64,000 bases of DNA from Candidatus Electrothrix scaldis (GTDB taxonomy: Bacteria; Desulfobacterota; Desulfobulbia; Desulfobulbales; Desulfobulbaceae), in NCBI GenBank assembly GCA_033584155.1, contig CP138355.1:4925501-4989500 (forward strand), in the 5' to 3' direction. This document shows positions 1 through 8,393 of this stretch, piece by piece. Every line of letters starts with the position of its first letter. Within the stretch, counting starts at the first letter, position 1. Under the pieces are notes generated by a model, which saw only the letters and a list, made by a program, of their open reading frames with translations, was not told the origin of the DNA and searched no databases. Made by a program: the position numbers and the translations under genes.

Positions 1-1
1 T

Positions 2-193
2 ATTGATTCCTACCTCTTTGCCGAGCAGGCAATTCCGCGCAAAAAAGCCCTGAAAACCAGCGAGGTTGCTAACACCGCCGCATTTCTCCTCTCTGAACGT
101 TCTTCCGGGATCAATGGTCAGACTATTGTGGTGGATGCAGGCATGAGTTCAAACTATTTTGACAAAGACATTATCAGCAAGGTGGTCAGCTAA
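2..193 (+). CDS. Enoyl-ACP reductase-like SDR protein, C-terminal part
   Basis: This frame is open from the left window edge and stops at TAA 191-193, so only the last 63 residues are visible. The peptide has the typical end of a classical short-chain dehydrogenase: an AAFLLSE helix, then a [14 protein letters not shown] segment, the conserved strand that closes the Rossmann fold. The spacing and the VDAG ending resemble FabI-type enoyl-ACP reductases of fatty acid synthesis, but a 3-oxoacyl-ACP reductase or another SDR cannot be excluded because the cofactor motif and the Tyr-Lys active site lie outside the window. Its stop overlaps the start of the next gene (TAATG), which suggests translational coupling. 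Confidence 0.75.
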   Translation: MDSYLFAEQAIPRKKALKTSEVANTAAFLLSERSSGINGQTIVVDAGMSSNYFDKDIISKVVS

Positions 194-468
194 TGGCTAC
201 GGGAAAACAAAATTTTCTGTCCCGCCTCCTGGGCATGGCCCGGCATACAGTTGGCGTATTTCGGGCAAAAGAGACCCCGTTCTACGTCAAAATCATCCTG
301 GGACTCGGTCTGATCTATATTGCTTCCCCCTGGGATCTTCTCCCGGAAGCCGTACCGATCCTTGGCATTCTGGATGATTTTACCTTGGCGGCCCTACTCA
401 TTGCCTGGGCAAATGGCTTTCGCTTGCCTGATAATAATAATGATGATGTTGGCGATGATAATAAATAA
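193..468 (+). CDS. YkvA/DUF1232 family small membrane protein
   Basis: This 91-residue protein contains the DUF1232 (YkvA) core: a hydrophobic stretch with the pattern LIYIASPWDLLPE followed by LGILDDFTLAALL, the hallmark of the family. The segment is predicted to be membrane-associated. The biochemical role of the family is not established. The start is the ATG that overlaps the stop of the upstream SDR gene. The C-terminus is short and Asn/Asp-rich, ending in a run of acidic residues. The identification rests on the clear family motif and the expected length of about 90-130 residues. Confidence 0.85.
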   Translation: MATGKQNFLSRLLGMARHTVGVFRAKETPFYVKIILGLGLIYIASPWDLLPEAVPILGILDDFTLAALLIAWANGFRLPDNNNDDVGDDNK

Positions 469-477
469 AACAGCAAG

Positions 478-505
478 GTAGGGGGACGGCGCGCTGTCCC
501 CCTAC
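478..505. terminator. Strong GC-rich stem-loop downstream of the YkvA gene
   Basis: A perfect 10-bp inverted repeat, GTAGGGGGAC and GTCCCCCTAC, encloses an 8-base loop. It starts ten bases after the stop of the DUF1232 gene. No T-run follows, so this is either a weak or factor-assisted terminator, an mRNA-protecting hairpin, or a member of an extragenic repeat family. A second small hairpin (AGGGG/CCCCT) lies about 60 bp downstream, before amrA. Confidence 0.45.
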
Positions 506-585
506 TGAAATCGCGATATTTCAAGGCAGGAGGCAGGCTCCAGGACAGGCAGAGGGGCCTTCTCCCCTACGACACTACAAAAAAA

Positions 586-1167
586 ATGCTCACAGCGCTC
601 CAGAAAAAAATCCTGCTCCGCCTGGCGCGGCAGACCATCGAAAAAGAACTTGGTCAGGAGGCAAGCGATCCTGTGACAGCGGAAGAGCTGGACGACCCTG
701 AACTCCGCCAGCATCACGGTGTTTTTGTCACCCTGAATCTGGATGGCACGCTCCGGGGCTGTATAGGCAGCCTACTCGGACTGGAGCCACTCATCGCCGG
801 AGTACGCCGCCATGCCATTAATGCGGCACTGCGGGATAATCGTTTCCCCCTGCTCACCGTGAACGAACTGGCAGAGGTGCTTATAGAAATTTCTATCCTC
901 ACCCCTCCCAAAAATCTGGAGTATACTGACAGCATAGATCTGGTCAGCCGCTTACAACCCGGCGTTGACGGAGTGATCCTCAAGGTACCTGCTGGCGCGG
1001 GAGCAACCTTTCTTCCCCAGGTATGGGAACAACTCCCGGAACCCGAGACCTTTCTCCGCCACCTCTGTATCAAGGCGGGACTTCCTGCGGATAGTTGGCA
1101 ACACGGGGACCTCACGGTACAGACCTATCAGGCCCATCATTTTGACGAACGAAAAATCTCACCATAA
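586..1167 (+). CDS. amrA: AmmeMemoRadiSam system protein A (AMMECR1 domain)
   Basis: This 193-residue protein has the AMMECR1 fold signature: GVFVTLNLDGTLRGCIG, then ALRDNRFPLLTVNEL and a VEISILTPP-like strand (here IEISILTPP). The family is usually encoded with a Memo-like protein (AmrB) and a radical SAM enzyme (AmrS), which define the AmmeMemoRadiSam group; its chemistry is unresolved. Neither partner is adjacent here, so the gene is away from the usual cluster. It is followed after two bases by a YkgJ-type cysteine-cluster gene, and the two are probably co-transcribed. There is no obvious Shine-Dalgarno before the ATG; an A-rich stretch precedes it. Confidence 0.88.
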   Translation: MLTALQKKILLRLARQTIEKELGQEASDPVTAEELDDPELRQHHGVFVTLNLDGTLRGCIGSLLGLEPLIAGVRRHAINAALRDNRFPLLTVNELAEVLIEISILTPPKNLEYTDSIDLVSRLQPGVDGVILKVPAGAGATFLPQVWEQLPEPETFLRHLCIKAGLPADSWQHGDLTVQTYQAHHFDERKISP

Positions 1168-1169
1168 TC

Positions 1170-1799
1170 ATGAAGGAAATAACTCTCTCCCCGCAACTGA
1201 CCACGGAAATCGAAGCAATCTATCAGGCCATGCAGGAAGGATACGAGCAGGTCGCCAGCCAAGTCGGCCTGACCTGCGCTGACTGCCCGGATAATTGCTG
1301 TGATTCCTATTTTCTCCATCACACCTACAGCGAATGGGCCTACCTCTGGCAGGGGCTTGGTCAACTGAGCAGCGAAGAGCTTGCAGATATTACAGAACGA
1401 GCAAAAGCATATATTGCACAATGCGCTGAGCCATTGGCTCAAGGCAGGCTTCCCCAGATTATGTGTCCACTCCTCAATGAAAAGGGACTTTGCAGCCTGT
1501 ATCAACACCGCATGTTGGTCTGCCGGATGCACGGAATTCCAGCCACTGTCACCAGACCAGATGGACAGCCCATGCGCTTTCCTGGCTGCTTCCGTTGTCA
1601 GGAAATCGTGAGGGAAAAATACAGCCCGGAAAACGAAGCACCGGCCATGAACCGCACCCAGCTTTTCCGCCAGCTGGCCGCCTTGGAATCCCGTCTTCTT
1701 GAAGAACGACGTCACCTCTACCCCAAGGTCAAAAAAACCATTGCGGAAATGATCGTTGAAGGGCCTCCGGCAGTGCCCCTCCCCCATTGTGAACGATAA
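1170..1799 (+). CDS. YkgJ family cysteine-cluster protein
   Basis: A 209-residue soluble protein with clustered cysteines: CADCPDNCC near residues 32-40, then MCPLL, CSLY and CRMHG in the middle and FPGCFRC later. This matches the YkgJ family (zinc- or iron-chelating domain), whose members are thought to bind a metal or Fe-S cluster; the substrate is unknown. The C-terminus is a charged helical extension that ends shortly before bioB. The gene starts two bases after amrA and is 68 bp before bioB, so the three genes plausibly form one transcript. Confidence 0.8.
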   Translation: MKEITLSPQLTTEIEAIYQAMQEGYEQVASQVGLTCADCPDNCCDSYFLHHTYSEWAYLWQGLGQLSSEELADITERAKAYIAQCAEPLAQGRLPQIMCPLLNEKGLCSLYQHRMLVCRMHGIPATVTRPDGQPMRFPGCFRCQEIVREKYSPENEAPAMNRTQLFRQLAALESRLLEERRHLYPKVKKTIAEMIVEGPPAVPLPHCER

Positions 1800-1867
1800 A
1801 GTGACCGATAAACCGGTGCAAAACGAGACGAGTAGCGAAACCACTATTCCTACGATGGAGCGAGCCA

Positions 1868-2836
1868 ATGAAACCAGATGACTCTCCACAAAAAATCGCA
1901 GAAGAGATCATAGCTGGAGCAAGCATTGATCATGCAACAGCCTACGCGCTGTCCCGTTCTGCGGATCAGGCAGCTGTCTGGGCTGCTGCTGATGAGCTCC
2001 GTCGTTACTTCATGGGCAATCGCTTTCATCTCTGCTCTATCATCAATGCCCGGAGCGGCAACTGCTCAGAAAACTGCCGTTTCTGCGCCCAATCAGCTCG
2101 CTATCAAACCGGAGCGGCTATTTACGATCTGATCAACAGCGACCAAGCTATTAAGATCGCCCTGGATAACGAGGCCCACGGAGTTCATCGACTTTCTCTG
2201 GTCACCAGTGGCCATTCCATCGACAAAGAAGCTTGGGAAGAATTATCCAAGCTCTATGCCCAAATCAACGAAAAGACCTCGATGGAACTCTGCGCCTCGA
2301 TGGGGTTCCTGGATCGTGAGCAGGCGGAACAGCTGGCAGAGGCCGGGATCACCCGCTATCATTGCAATCTGGAAACCAATGAGAAGCGTTTTCCTGAGAT
2401 TTGTACCACCCATAGCTGGCATGACAAAATCGACACCCTGGTTATTGCAGCGGAAGCGGGCATGTCAGTTTGTTCCGGTGGAATCATCGGCATGGGAGAA
2501 ACCATGAAGGACCGGATAGAACTGGCCTTTGAACTCTGGGAAATCGGGGTACAGTCCATTCCCATCAATATCCTGACGCCTATTGCAGGCACCCCTCTTG
2601 CCGAGTTTGAGCCACTTCCTGCCGAAGAAATCCTCACCACCATCGCCCTGTTCCGTTTTATCAACCCGGATGCGGTGATCCGTATTGCCGGAGGCAGGCA
2701 GCAGCTCGGCAAGGAGCAATATCGTTGCTTTGCTGCCGGGGCCAATGGAGCTATTGTCGGGAATTATTTAACCACGACCGGAAGCTCCATTGCCGAGGAC
2801 CTTGAGGCCTTAAAAAAGATGGGGTTTACCGTGTAG
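1868..2836 (+). CDS. bioB: Biotin synthase
   Basis: A 322-residue radical SAM enzyme that inserts sulfur into dethiobiotin in the last step of biotin synthesis. The radical SAM CxxxCxxC motif is visible as Cys66, Cys70 and Cys73 (SGNCSENCRFCAQ). Other BioB features are the YHCNLET segment, the GIIGMGET motif, the PINILTPIAGTPL loop and the RIAGGRQ strand. Length and order agree with the family. An A/G-rich stretch (ACGATGGAGCG) upstream gives a GGAG ribosome site. The AAA/nuclease gene starts only two bases after the stop. No other bio gene is in the window. Confidence 0.96.
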   Translation: MKPDDSPQKIAEEIIAGASIDHATAYALSRSADQAAVWAAADELRRYFMGNRFHLCSIINARSGNCSENCRFCAQSARYQTGAAIYDLINSDQAIKIALDNEAHGVHRLSLVTSGHSIDKEAWEELSKLYAQINEKTSMELCASMGFLDREQAEQLAEAGITRYHCNLETNEKRFPEICTTHSWHDKIDTLVIAAEAGMSVCSGGIIGMGETMKDRIELAFELWEIGVQSIPINILTPIAGTPLAEFEPLPAEEILTTIALFRFINPDAVIRIAGGRQQLGKEQYRCFAAGANGAIVGNYLTTTGSSIAEDLEALKKMGFTV

Positions 2837-2838
2837 CC

Positions 2839-4392
2839 ATGTCACGGAAAAAATTCAACACCACTGGCCCCTGCCTGGAAGAACGCCACTACATGCTCCC
2901 ACCGGAGCAACGACTTGCTGAGGTGCGTGACCTGATTGACGACCACGCTTTTTTTGTCATTCACGCTCCCCGGAAAACCGGTAAGACAACCTTGCTGCGC
3001 AACCTCTCCCGACGCCTGACGCAGGAGGGAAAGTACGCAGCCCTAACTATCTCTCTGGAAAGCTTCATCCGATCAGATGTTCAGCAGGCAATGCCGGGAA
3101 TTTTAGCAAGGCTCCACTACGACTCCGAATATCAGCTTACTGAAGAACTCAGACCACCTGCACCGGATCTCTGCAAGACAACACCCGATGTTGCTCTCCT
3201 GACCTACCTGTCTATCTGGAGCAAAAACATTGCTCGTCCGCTTGTCCTTTTTCTGGACGAAATCGATTCCATCTCTGGCCCACTCCTGCTTTCCGTTCTC
3301 CGTCAGCTCCGAGATGGCTACACCTCACGCCCTGCTCCCTTTCCCCAAAGCGTCGCTCTGGTCGGCCTCAAAGACGTGCGCGACTACAAAATACAGATCA
3401 GAGAAGATGTCAAAAGTCTAGGTACGGCCAGTCCCTTTAATGGCAAGGCTCGCTCGTTGACTATGCGCAACTTCACGAAACCGGAGGTGCTGGATCTGCT
3501 ACATCAACATACCAGGACAACCGGCCAGGAGTTTGAAGCAGATGCTGCTGCGGAAATCTTCCGCCTGACCCGTGGTCAACCTTGGCTGACCAATGCCTTG
3601 GCTGCGCAACTGGTCACGGATTACGATGCCCTGGTCAAAGACCCTTCCTGTCCGGTCCGAAAACAGGATGTCACCAAAGCGCGGGAAATCCTTATCGAAC
3701 GCCGGGATACCCACCTGGACAGCCTTGTTGATAAACTGCATGAGCCGAGGGTTCAATCGGTTCTTGAACCGATCATGACCGGAGGGATTTCCACGAATGC
3801 CACTTACAACGATGATTTCTCCTATGTCAGAGACCTCGGTCTGGTTGAAGTAGTCAACGGGACCCGGCAGATTGCCAACCCCATCTATCGGGAAATCATT
3901 CCCCGTGTACTGTCCCATCAGATCCAAACCGCTATCCCGGATGAACCGGCCTGGTTTGTTGCTGAAGATGGCTCTCTGGATATCACCTTGCTTATTCAGG
4001 GCTTCATCAAATTCTGGCGACGGCACGGAGAAATCCTGCTCCGGGGCATGCCCTATCATGAGGCAGCACCTCATCTCGTGTTCATGGCTTATTTGCAGCG
4101 AATCGTCAATTCAGGCGGCTATATAGAACGGGAATTTGCAGTGGGTACAGGTCATGCTGATCTGGTAGTGGATTTTCAGGGAAGGCAGGATATTATTGAG
4201 CTGAAACTGCTGCGAGGTTCCTATACTCGGCCTGAAGGGGTGGAACAGGTCGCAGGCTATGCAACCCGCCTCAGCCGGGATCGGGGCTATTTGCTGATCT
4301 TTGATCCCACTTCAGAGACTCCCTGGGAAGAACGCGGGAAGGTGGAGATTGAGCAGTGCCTGGATGTTGCAGTGGTGGTGCTGGAGGCATAG
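2839..4392 (+). CDS. AAA-type ATPase with C-terminal PD-(D/E)XK nuclease-like domain
   Basis: A 517-residue protein of the AAA_14/DUF1703-like ATPase class. Residues about 40-60 hold a Walker A (APRKTGKTTLL) and residues about 130-140 a Walker B (LVLFLDEIDSI). A winged-helix-like middle follows. Near the C-terminus the pattern GHADLVVDFQGRQDIIELKLL fits a PD-(D/E)XK nuclease core (D, then E-x-K). Such ATPase-nuclease fusions are common in mobile or accessory regions; their substrates are not known. The gene is directly downstream of bioB with two bases between them, although its function is unrelated, which suggests an insertion into the operon. Confidence 0.8.
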   Translation: MSRKKFNTTGPCLEERHYMLPPEQRLAEVRDLIDDHAFFVIHAPRKTGKTTLLRNLSRRLTQEGKYAALTISLESFIRSDVQQAMPGILARLHYDSEYQLTEELRPPAPDLCKTTPDVALLTYLSIWSKNIARPLVLFLDEIDSISGPLLLSVLRQLRDGYTSRPAPFPQSVALVGLKDVRDYKIQIREDVKSLGTASPFNGKARSLTMRNFTKPEVLDLLHQHTRTTGQEFEADAAAEIFRLTRGQPWLTNALAAQLVTDYDALVKDPSCPVRKQDVTKAREILIERRDTHLDSLVDKLHEPRVQSVLEPIMTGGISTNATYNDDFSYVRDLGLVEVVNGTRQIANPIYREIIPRVLSHQIQTAIPDEPAWFVAEDGSLDITLLIQGFIKFWRRHGEILLRGMPYHEAAPHLVFMAYLQRIVNSGGYIEREFAVGTGHADLVVDFQGRQDIIELKLLRGSYTRPEGVEQVAGYATRLSRDRGYLLIFDPTSETPWEERGKVEIEQCLDVAVVVLEA

Positions 4393-4409
4393 AGGTCATT
4401 TTGTAAACC

Positions 4410-5186
4410 ATGATGACGTCCATCATTAAAAAAGTTAATCAGATAAAATCTCCTATGAAAAAAAATAGTAACATACCTGTATATAACCTTACAGAAGAAC
4501 ATAATTTGAACTCAGAAATCGGAGTCGGAACCTGCCTTGACGATCTAATATTTTGTCTCGAACAAGGTTATTTTCTCATATGGGAGGCAGTTGTCCGGTA
4601 TGAGCAGGGGCTTCCTCTGTCTAAACCACAGAAGAATGCTCTCAACGACCTTGTATCATTCAGCGATGATGAGACAGCAATTCTGTATATTGATGAAATG
4701 CCCCGACCTGCTGAACCCTGGTATGAAACTGTACGCAAAATTGCTCCCAAACTACTTCTTGAACCTTTCAAGACCTTTGACGTACACGACGAAATATATC
4801 ACGATGGGTGGCCAGGACTTATTGATGCTATAGAAGAACATGCTTGCGACCTGTCTCTCCCTGAAGGAATCTCTTCTCCAGATGAAGTGGTGCAACCCGA
4901 TATCCGTCATAAATTATGGCTCCAATACTGCTTTGACGAGCTCAGCGGATTGGGGCAAGACGATGAACTGACACTGGCAAATGAAGACCAGAAGTCGTGG
5001 CGGATTGAAGGGTTTATTGATCTTCTCAAAGAATGCAAAGACAGTGTGGAGTTTCTCGACCTTACCCTGAACGATCTTTTAAAAATGGTTATCTTGCTAC
5101 CAGAAGACGAAAAAATCCTGGTTGAGTCGCTTATGGATGAGCTGGGCATAAAATCCCCTTCTGATAAACTTGCTCATGTGTTATAG
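4410..5186 (+). CDS. Hypothetical acidic protein
   Basis: A 258-residue protein I do not recognise. It is soluble, acidic and mainly alpha-helical, with many Leu, Glu and Asp residues and no membrane segment or signal peptide. A WYETVRKIAPKLLLEP stretch and a C-terminal LNDLLKMVILLPEDEKIL helix stand out but match no motif I know. Two ATG codons start the frame at 4410; a second possible start (MKKNSN) is at 4455, and neither has a convincing ribosome site. It lies 17 bp after the ATPase-nuclease gene on the same strand and has lower GC than bioB, in keeping with accessory origin. Confidence 0.55.
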   Translation: MMTSIIKKVNQIKSPMKKNSNIPVYNLTEEHNLNSEIGVGTCLDDLIFCLEQGYFLIWEAVVRYEQGLPLSKPQKNALNDLVSFSDDETAILYIDEMPRPAEPWYETVRKIAPKLLLEPFKTFDVHDEIYHDGWPGLIDAIEEHACDLSLPEGISSPDEVVQPDIRHKLWLQYCFDELSGLGQDDELTLANEDQKSWRIEGFIDLLKECKDSVEFLDLTLNDLLKMVILLPEDEKILVESLMDELGIKSPSDKLAHVL

Positions 5187-5320
5187 GTGAAGCAGCAGGA
5201 CACGAACTGTGCTGCCCGATTCAACAGAGATAAAAAGGGATCTGCGCTCACTGGACTCGAATCCTTCTAGTACATTATCGAGAAGAAAATAAAAAAATAA
5301 TATAAAATAAAATAGTTAAA

Positions 5321-5710
5321 ATGGTATTTTTTCGCTTTTGGAAGAGTAAAAACATGACGGAGCAAGAGGCATTGGATAGCATTCCAGATGACTGGGCTAA
5401 AGATATCTCCCCAGCAGAACTGAAAGAAAGAACAAACGCAATGTGGCCTTCGGTAGTCCGTGGGCTTGCTGAAGAGAGAGGAGTTCGTATTTCGCCCTCA
5501 GATACTACAGACAAAATTATCTCAAAGCTAGCCAGGCAACAAAGGCGGAGCAAGGCTAATATCTTACAATCATTGAGAGATACCTGTTTACAGAACTCCA
5601 AGATTGATATTTTCACAGAAAAATATGGTCATTTATTTACGCAAGATAAGCATGGGGAGCTATCTTATTCACTTCCCATGTTACGAAAAATTACAGGACT
5701 GGACTTGTAA
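5321..5710 (+). CDS. Hypothetical protein
   Basis: A 129-residue basic/acidic helical protein with no recognised domain. It begins with FFRFWKSKN and contains a segment like TTDKIISKLARQQRRSKANILQSL, which could be a helical bundle. A second ATG (MTEQEALDS) at 5354 is an alternative start. The preceding 134 bp are AT-rich with no further ORF. It is convergent with the HipA-family gene that ends at 5755. The assignment as a gene rests on frame length and codon use only. Confidence 0.45.
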   Translation: MVFFRFWKSKNMTEQEALDSIPDDWAKDISPAELKERTNAMWPSVVRGLAEERGVRISPSDTTDKIISKLARQQRRSKANILQSLRDTCLQNSKIDIFTEKYGHLFTQDKHGELSYSLPMLRKITGLDL

Positions 5711-5754
5711 CTTCTTGAGTTGCCATTTTCTAACTTTTTGCGAATTCATCAAAA

Positions 5755-7083
5755 TTACGATAAACTCATCAACCCAACAGGATTCCCCTTCTCCAAAAAC
5801 GCCCTGAATTCATCCGAAATCCTCTCCTCAGCCGCAATACGTTCCCAGAACGCATAAGCCATCTCTTCTATCCGCTGCAAAGCAGCCTGATCAACAAACT
5901 TAGTCTTGGTCAACTTTCTCGGGACAAAATGATACGGTGCCACTTCCCCACCACTTTTCGGTGCAAAGCCCATAGAGCACATATCGTATATAGGCAACAA
6001 GCTGAACATATCCCCCTCCATCGCCATGCTTATATTACCTAAATGCATGTCGGTATTATTGATCAACTTGCCAAAGAACCAGAGACATTCAGCCTCATAA
6101 ACATGCTCCGCACTGATGAGCCCTTGTTCAAATAATGTTTCACACACCTGCGGCCATCCGGCCCCTATCCCGGTAAACTCCGCATCAAGAGAAGAAAGGG
6201 AAATCATAGACATTCTGCCATACTCACCAACCCTGTCAAATCGCTGGGACTCCAAAAACAGCCGACCACCTGCTTCCAATAATCGTGTTGCAGCAACAGA
6301 ATACCCCCTTTCATCAAGAATCTGGGCAGCATGATACTCTGTCAGGAGAATATCGCGCCAGCGCCGGGCAAGTTCGTTCTCTCCCTTTGGAGAAAATTTC
6401 ACAATGACATGGGCCGAACGCTCCTCACTGAATGCGGTAAATTTCGGCTGTTCACCAGCGGCGGATGAACCTGGAACCTCCCCCTCTATCACACTCTCAG
6501 CAAGTGCAGGATAATCCGCATCGGGAACAGGGACAGGCTTTCTCCGTACCCGCAACATCGCCTGCTCTCCCAATGTAAAATTTCCCGGCAAATCATCCCC
6601 ATTGGAGAGTAAATAGCGCCCGATATGCTCTGTGGTCCAACGCTTAGGGTCAGCAGGAAAGACATCCGACCGAGAAGCCATCTCCAAAGCAATCTTCCTC
6701 CCAATAAACCCTTGCGGACTACAATCCAATAAAAAATAGGGCAAATCGTCATATAGCCCTTGTTTGTTTTCCCCCAGCAATAAAGATGACACTCCTTCAG
6801 ACGGTTCCAGAAAAAATCCCCCGTGGGCCAAAGGACGCAGAAAGGCAATAAACATTATGTTCCCCTGTGGATCAACTCTGCTTAAAGGGAGCTTGTCCGT
6901 CCCTCCAAAGGCGTTTCGTGTTACTGCATATAAAATAGCGCGCCCTTCCCGCACCCTGACGACGCGGTCCCCCATACTTCTCAAACGCCGGGATACTGCG
7001 GCCTGACTTAGTCCTGTGGCTGCCTGAATTTCCTTTGATGTGGCAGGGCCTCGCTGGAGGTACTCGATAATTTTTTCTGTCAT
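5755..7083 (-). CDS. HipA-family serine/threonine kinase, YjjJ/HipH type
   Basis: About 442 residues. The N-terminal 60 residues form a winged helix (TSKEIQAATGLSQAAVSRRLR) and the rest a HipA-like kinase. Visible kinase features are GSSAAGEQPKF (nucleotide-binding loop), VIVKFSP (catalytic lysine strand), NNTDMHLGNISM (catalytic loop Asp and Asn) and LLPIYDMCS (metal-binding Asp). In E. coli the orphan HipA homologue YjjJ/HipH has the same architecture, with no separate HipB; here too no antitoxin gene is adjacent, and the fused HTH may replace it. I chose the ATG at 7083 rather than the one at 7113 because GGAG lies eight bases before it. Confidence 0.85.
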   Translation of the reverse strand: MTEKIIEYLQRGPATSKEIQAATGLSQAAVSRRLRSMGDRVVRVREGRAILYAVTRNAFGGTDKLPLSRVDPQGNIMFIAFLRPLAHGGFFLEPSEGVSSLLLGENKQGLYDDLPYFLLDCSPQGFIGRKIALEMASRSDVFPADPKRWTTEHIGRYLLSNGDDLPGNFTLGEQAMLRVRRKPVPVPDADYPALAESVIEGEVPGSSAAGEQPKFTAFSEERSAHVIVKFSPKGENELARRWRDILLTEYHAAQILDERGYSVAATRLLEAGGRLFLESQRFDRVGEYGRMSMISLSSLDAEFTGIGAGWPQVCETLFEQGLISAEHVYEAECLWFFGKLINNTDMHLGNISMAMEGDMFSLLPIYDMCSMGFAPKSGGEVAPYHFVPRKLTKTKFVDQAALQRIEEMAYAFWERIAAEERISDEFRAFLEKGNPVGLMSLS

Positions 7084-7310
7084 ATGATGCACTCCAACCT
7101 GAAAAAGACTCAATTCACGACTAAATTTAAAAGAAAAAATGTTATATTTAACTTTTAATCATCGGTATATTACATACAAATATAACACATAAAGAGAATA
7201 AAAAACGACTAGAATAAAATGACAAAAATCAAACTTTACTTTCTTTTCCAACCATGCTTTAACTGAAACATCAGCACAACGACGAACAATCAGAAAACAG
7301 GAGGAAATAC

Positions 7311-8135
7311 ATGGAAGATCTTGCCGTTAAGATTCAGGAATGGGTCATACTCTACGGGATCAAAGTTGGTGCAGCCATCTTAATTTTCATCCTTGGCCGC
7401 TACGCCGCGCTCACCATACGATCCTTTGTAGAAAAGATGCTCACCAAGAGCCGGGTCGATGTCACCCTGATCTCCTTTTTAACCAGTATCTCCTATGTTG
7501 CCATGATGGCCTTTGTGGTCATTGCGGCCTTGAGCAAACTGGGCATCCAAACCGCATCCTTTGTTGCGGTTCTCGGTGCAGCAGGTCTGGCTGTGGGACT
7601 GGCCCTGCAAGGGTCGCTTTCCAACTTTGCCGCTGGAACCCTGCTGATCATCTTCAAGCCCTTTAAGGTCGGCGATTATATAGAGGCTGCCGGGACAGCA
7701 GGCACAGTCAAGGAAATCGGCATTTTCACCACAGAGCTGAGAACCCCGGACAATAAAAAGGTCATCGTCCCCAATGCAAAGGCCTCAGGGGACAACATCA
7801 TCAACTACACTGCCACGGGACAGCGTCGAATAGACATGATCGCCAGTGTCGGCTATAGTGACGATCTGGACAAGGTCCGGGAAATTCTCATCAGCATCCT
7901 TGCGGAAGACGAGCGCATCCTCAAAGACCCGACTCCTGTTATCGCCGTATTGCAGCTGGCTGACAGCAGCGTCGACTTTGCTGTCCGCCCCTGGGTAAAA
8001 ACCTCAGACTATTTTGCGGTACTCTGCGATACCCAGGAAAAAATCAAGAAGCGCTTTGACGCCGAAGGCATTAGCATCCCATTTCCGCAATGCGATATGC
8101 ATATCCACAAAGACGAGGATCTGCCTGGCGCATAA
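7311..8135 (+). CDS. mscS: Small-conductance mechanosensitive channel MscS
   Basis: A 274-residue inner-membrane channel that releases solutes on hypo-osmotic shock. Three hydrophobic helices occupy roughly residues 12-110. The pore helix has the Gly/Ala pattern VLGAAGLAVGLALQGSLSNFAAG typical of MscS TM3, followed by the cytoplasmic beta domain starting FKVGDYIEAAG. Length matches E. coli MscS (286). An AGGAGG ribosome site lies six bases before the ATG. It is divergent from the HipA-family gene with a 227-bp AT-rich region between, which must hold both promoters. Confidence 0.93.
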   Translation: MEDLAVKIQEWVILYGIKVGAAILIFILGRYAALTIRSFVEKMLTKSRVDVTLISFLTSISYVAMMAFVVIAALSKLGIQTASFVAVLGAAGLAVGLALQGSLSNFAAGTLLIIFKPFKVGDYIEAAGTAGTVKEIGIFTTELRTPDNKKVIVPNAKASGDNIINYTATGQRRIDMIASVGYSDDLDKVREILISILAEDERILKDPTPVIAVLQLADSSVDFAVRPWVKTSDYFAVLCDTQEKIKKRFDAEGISIPFPQCDMHIHKDEDLPGA

Positions 8136-8393
8136 AACATCTCCCCATTATTTCGTATCATCCGGGGTAACAAAAAACACCTCGGATGAGCCCTCCTCAG
8201 CAAAGCTGCACATCAGTAAGAACAAGCGCTCTTTGCCCCTTCTCCCTTTCCCTCCAATTGATTACAGTATCTCTTTCGAAAAAAAACAAAACACTGTAAA
8301 ATGTTTCGAGCAGACAGCAAGGAAATCAACTTCACCATTGCTCCCCAAATCCTCCCAGAGAAAGAATAGAAATCCTTAACTGCGGCATCCATT

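Noticed and set aside
3499-4074. 191-residue minus-strand frame
   Set aside because: Lies inside the ATPase-nuclease gene and has no recognisable features.
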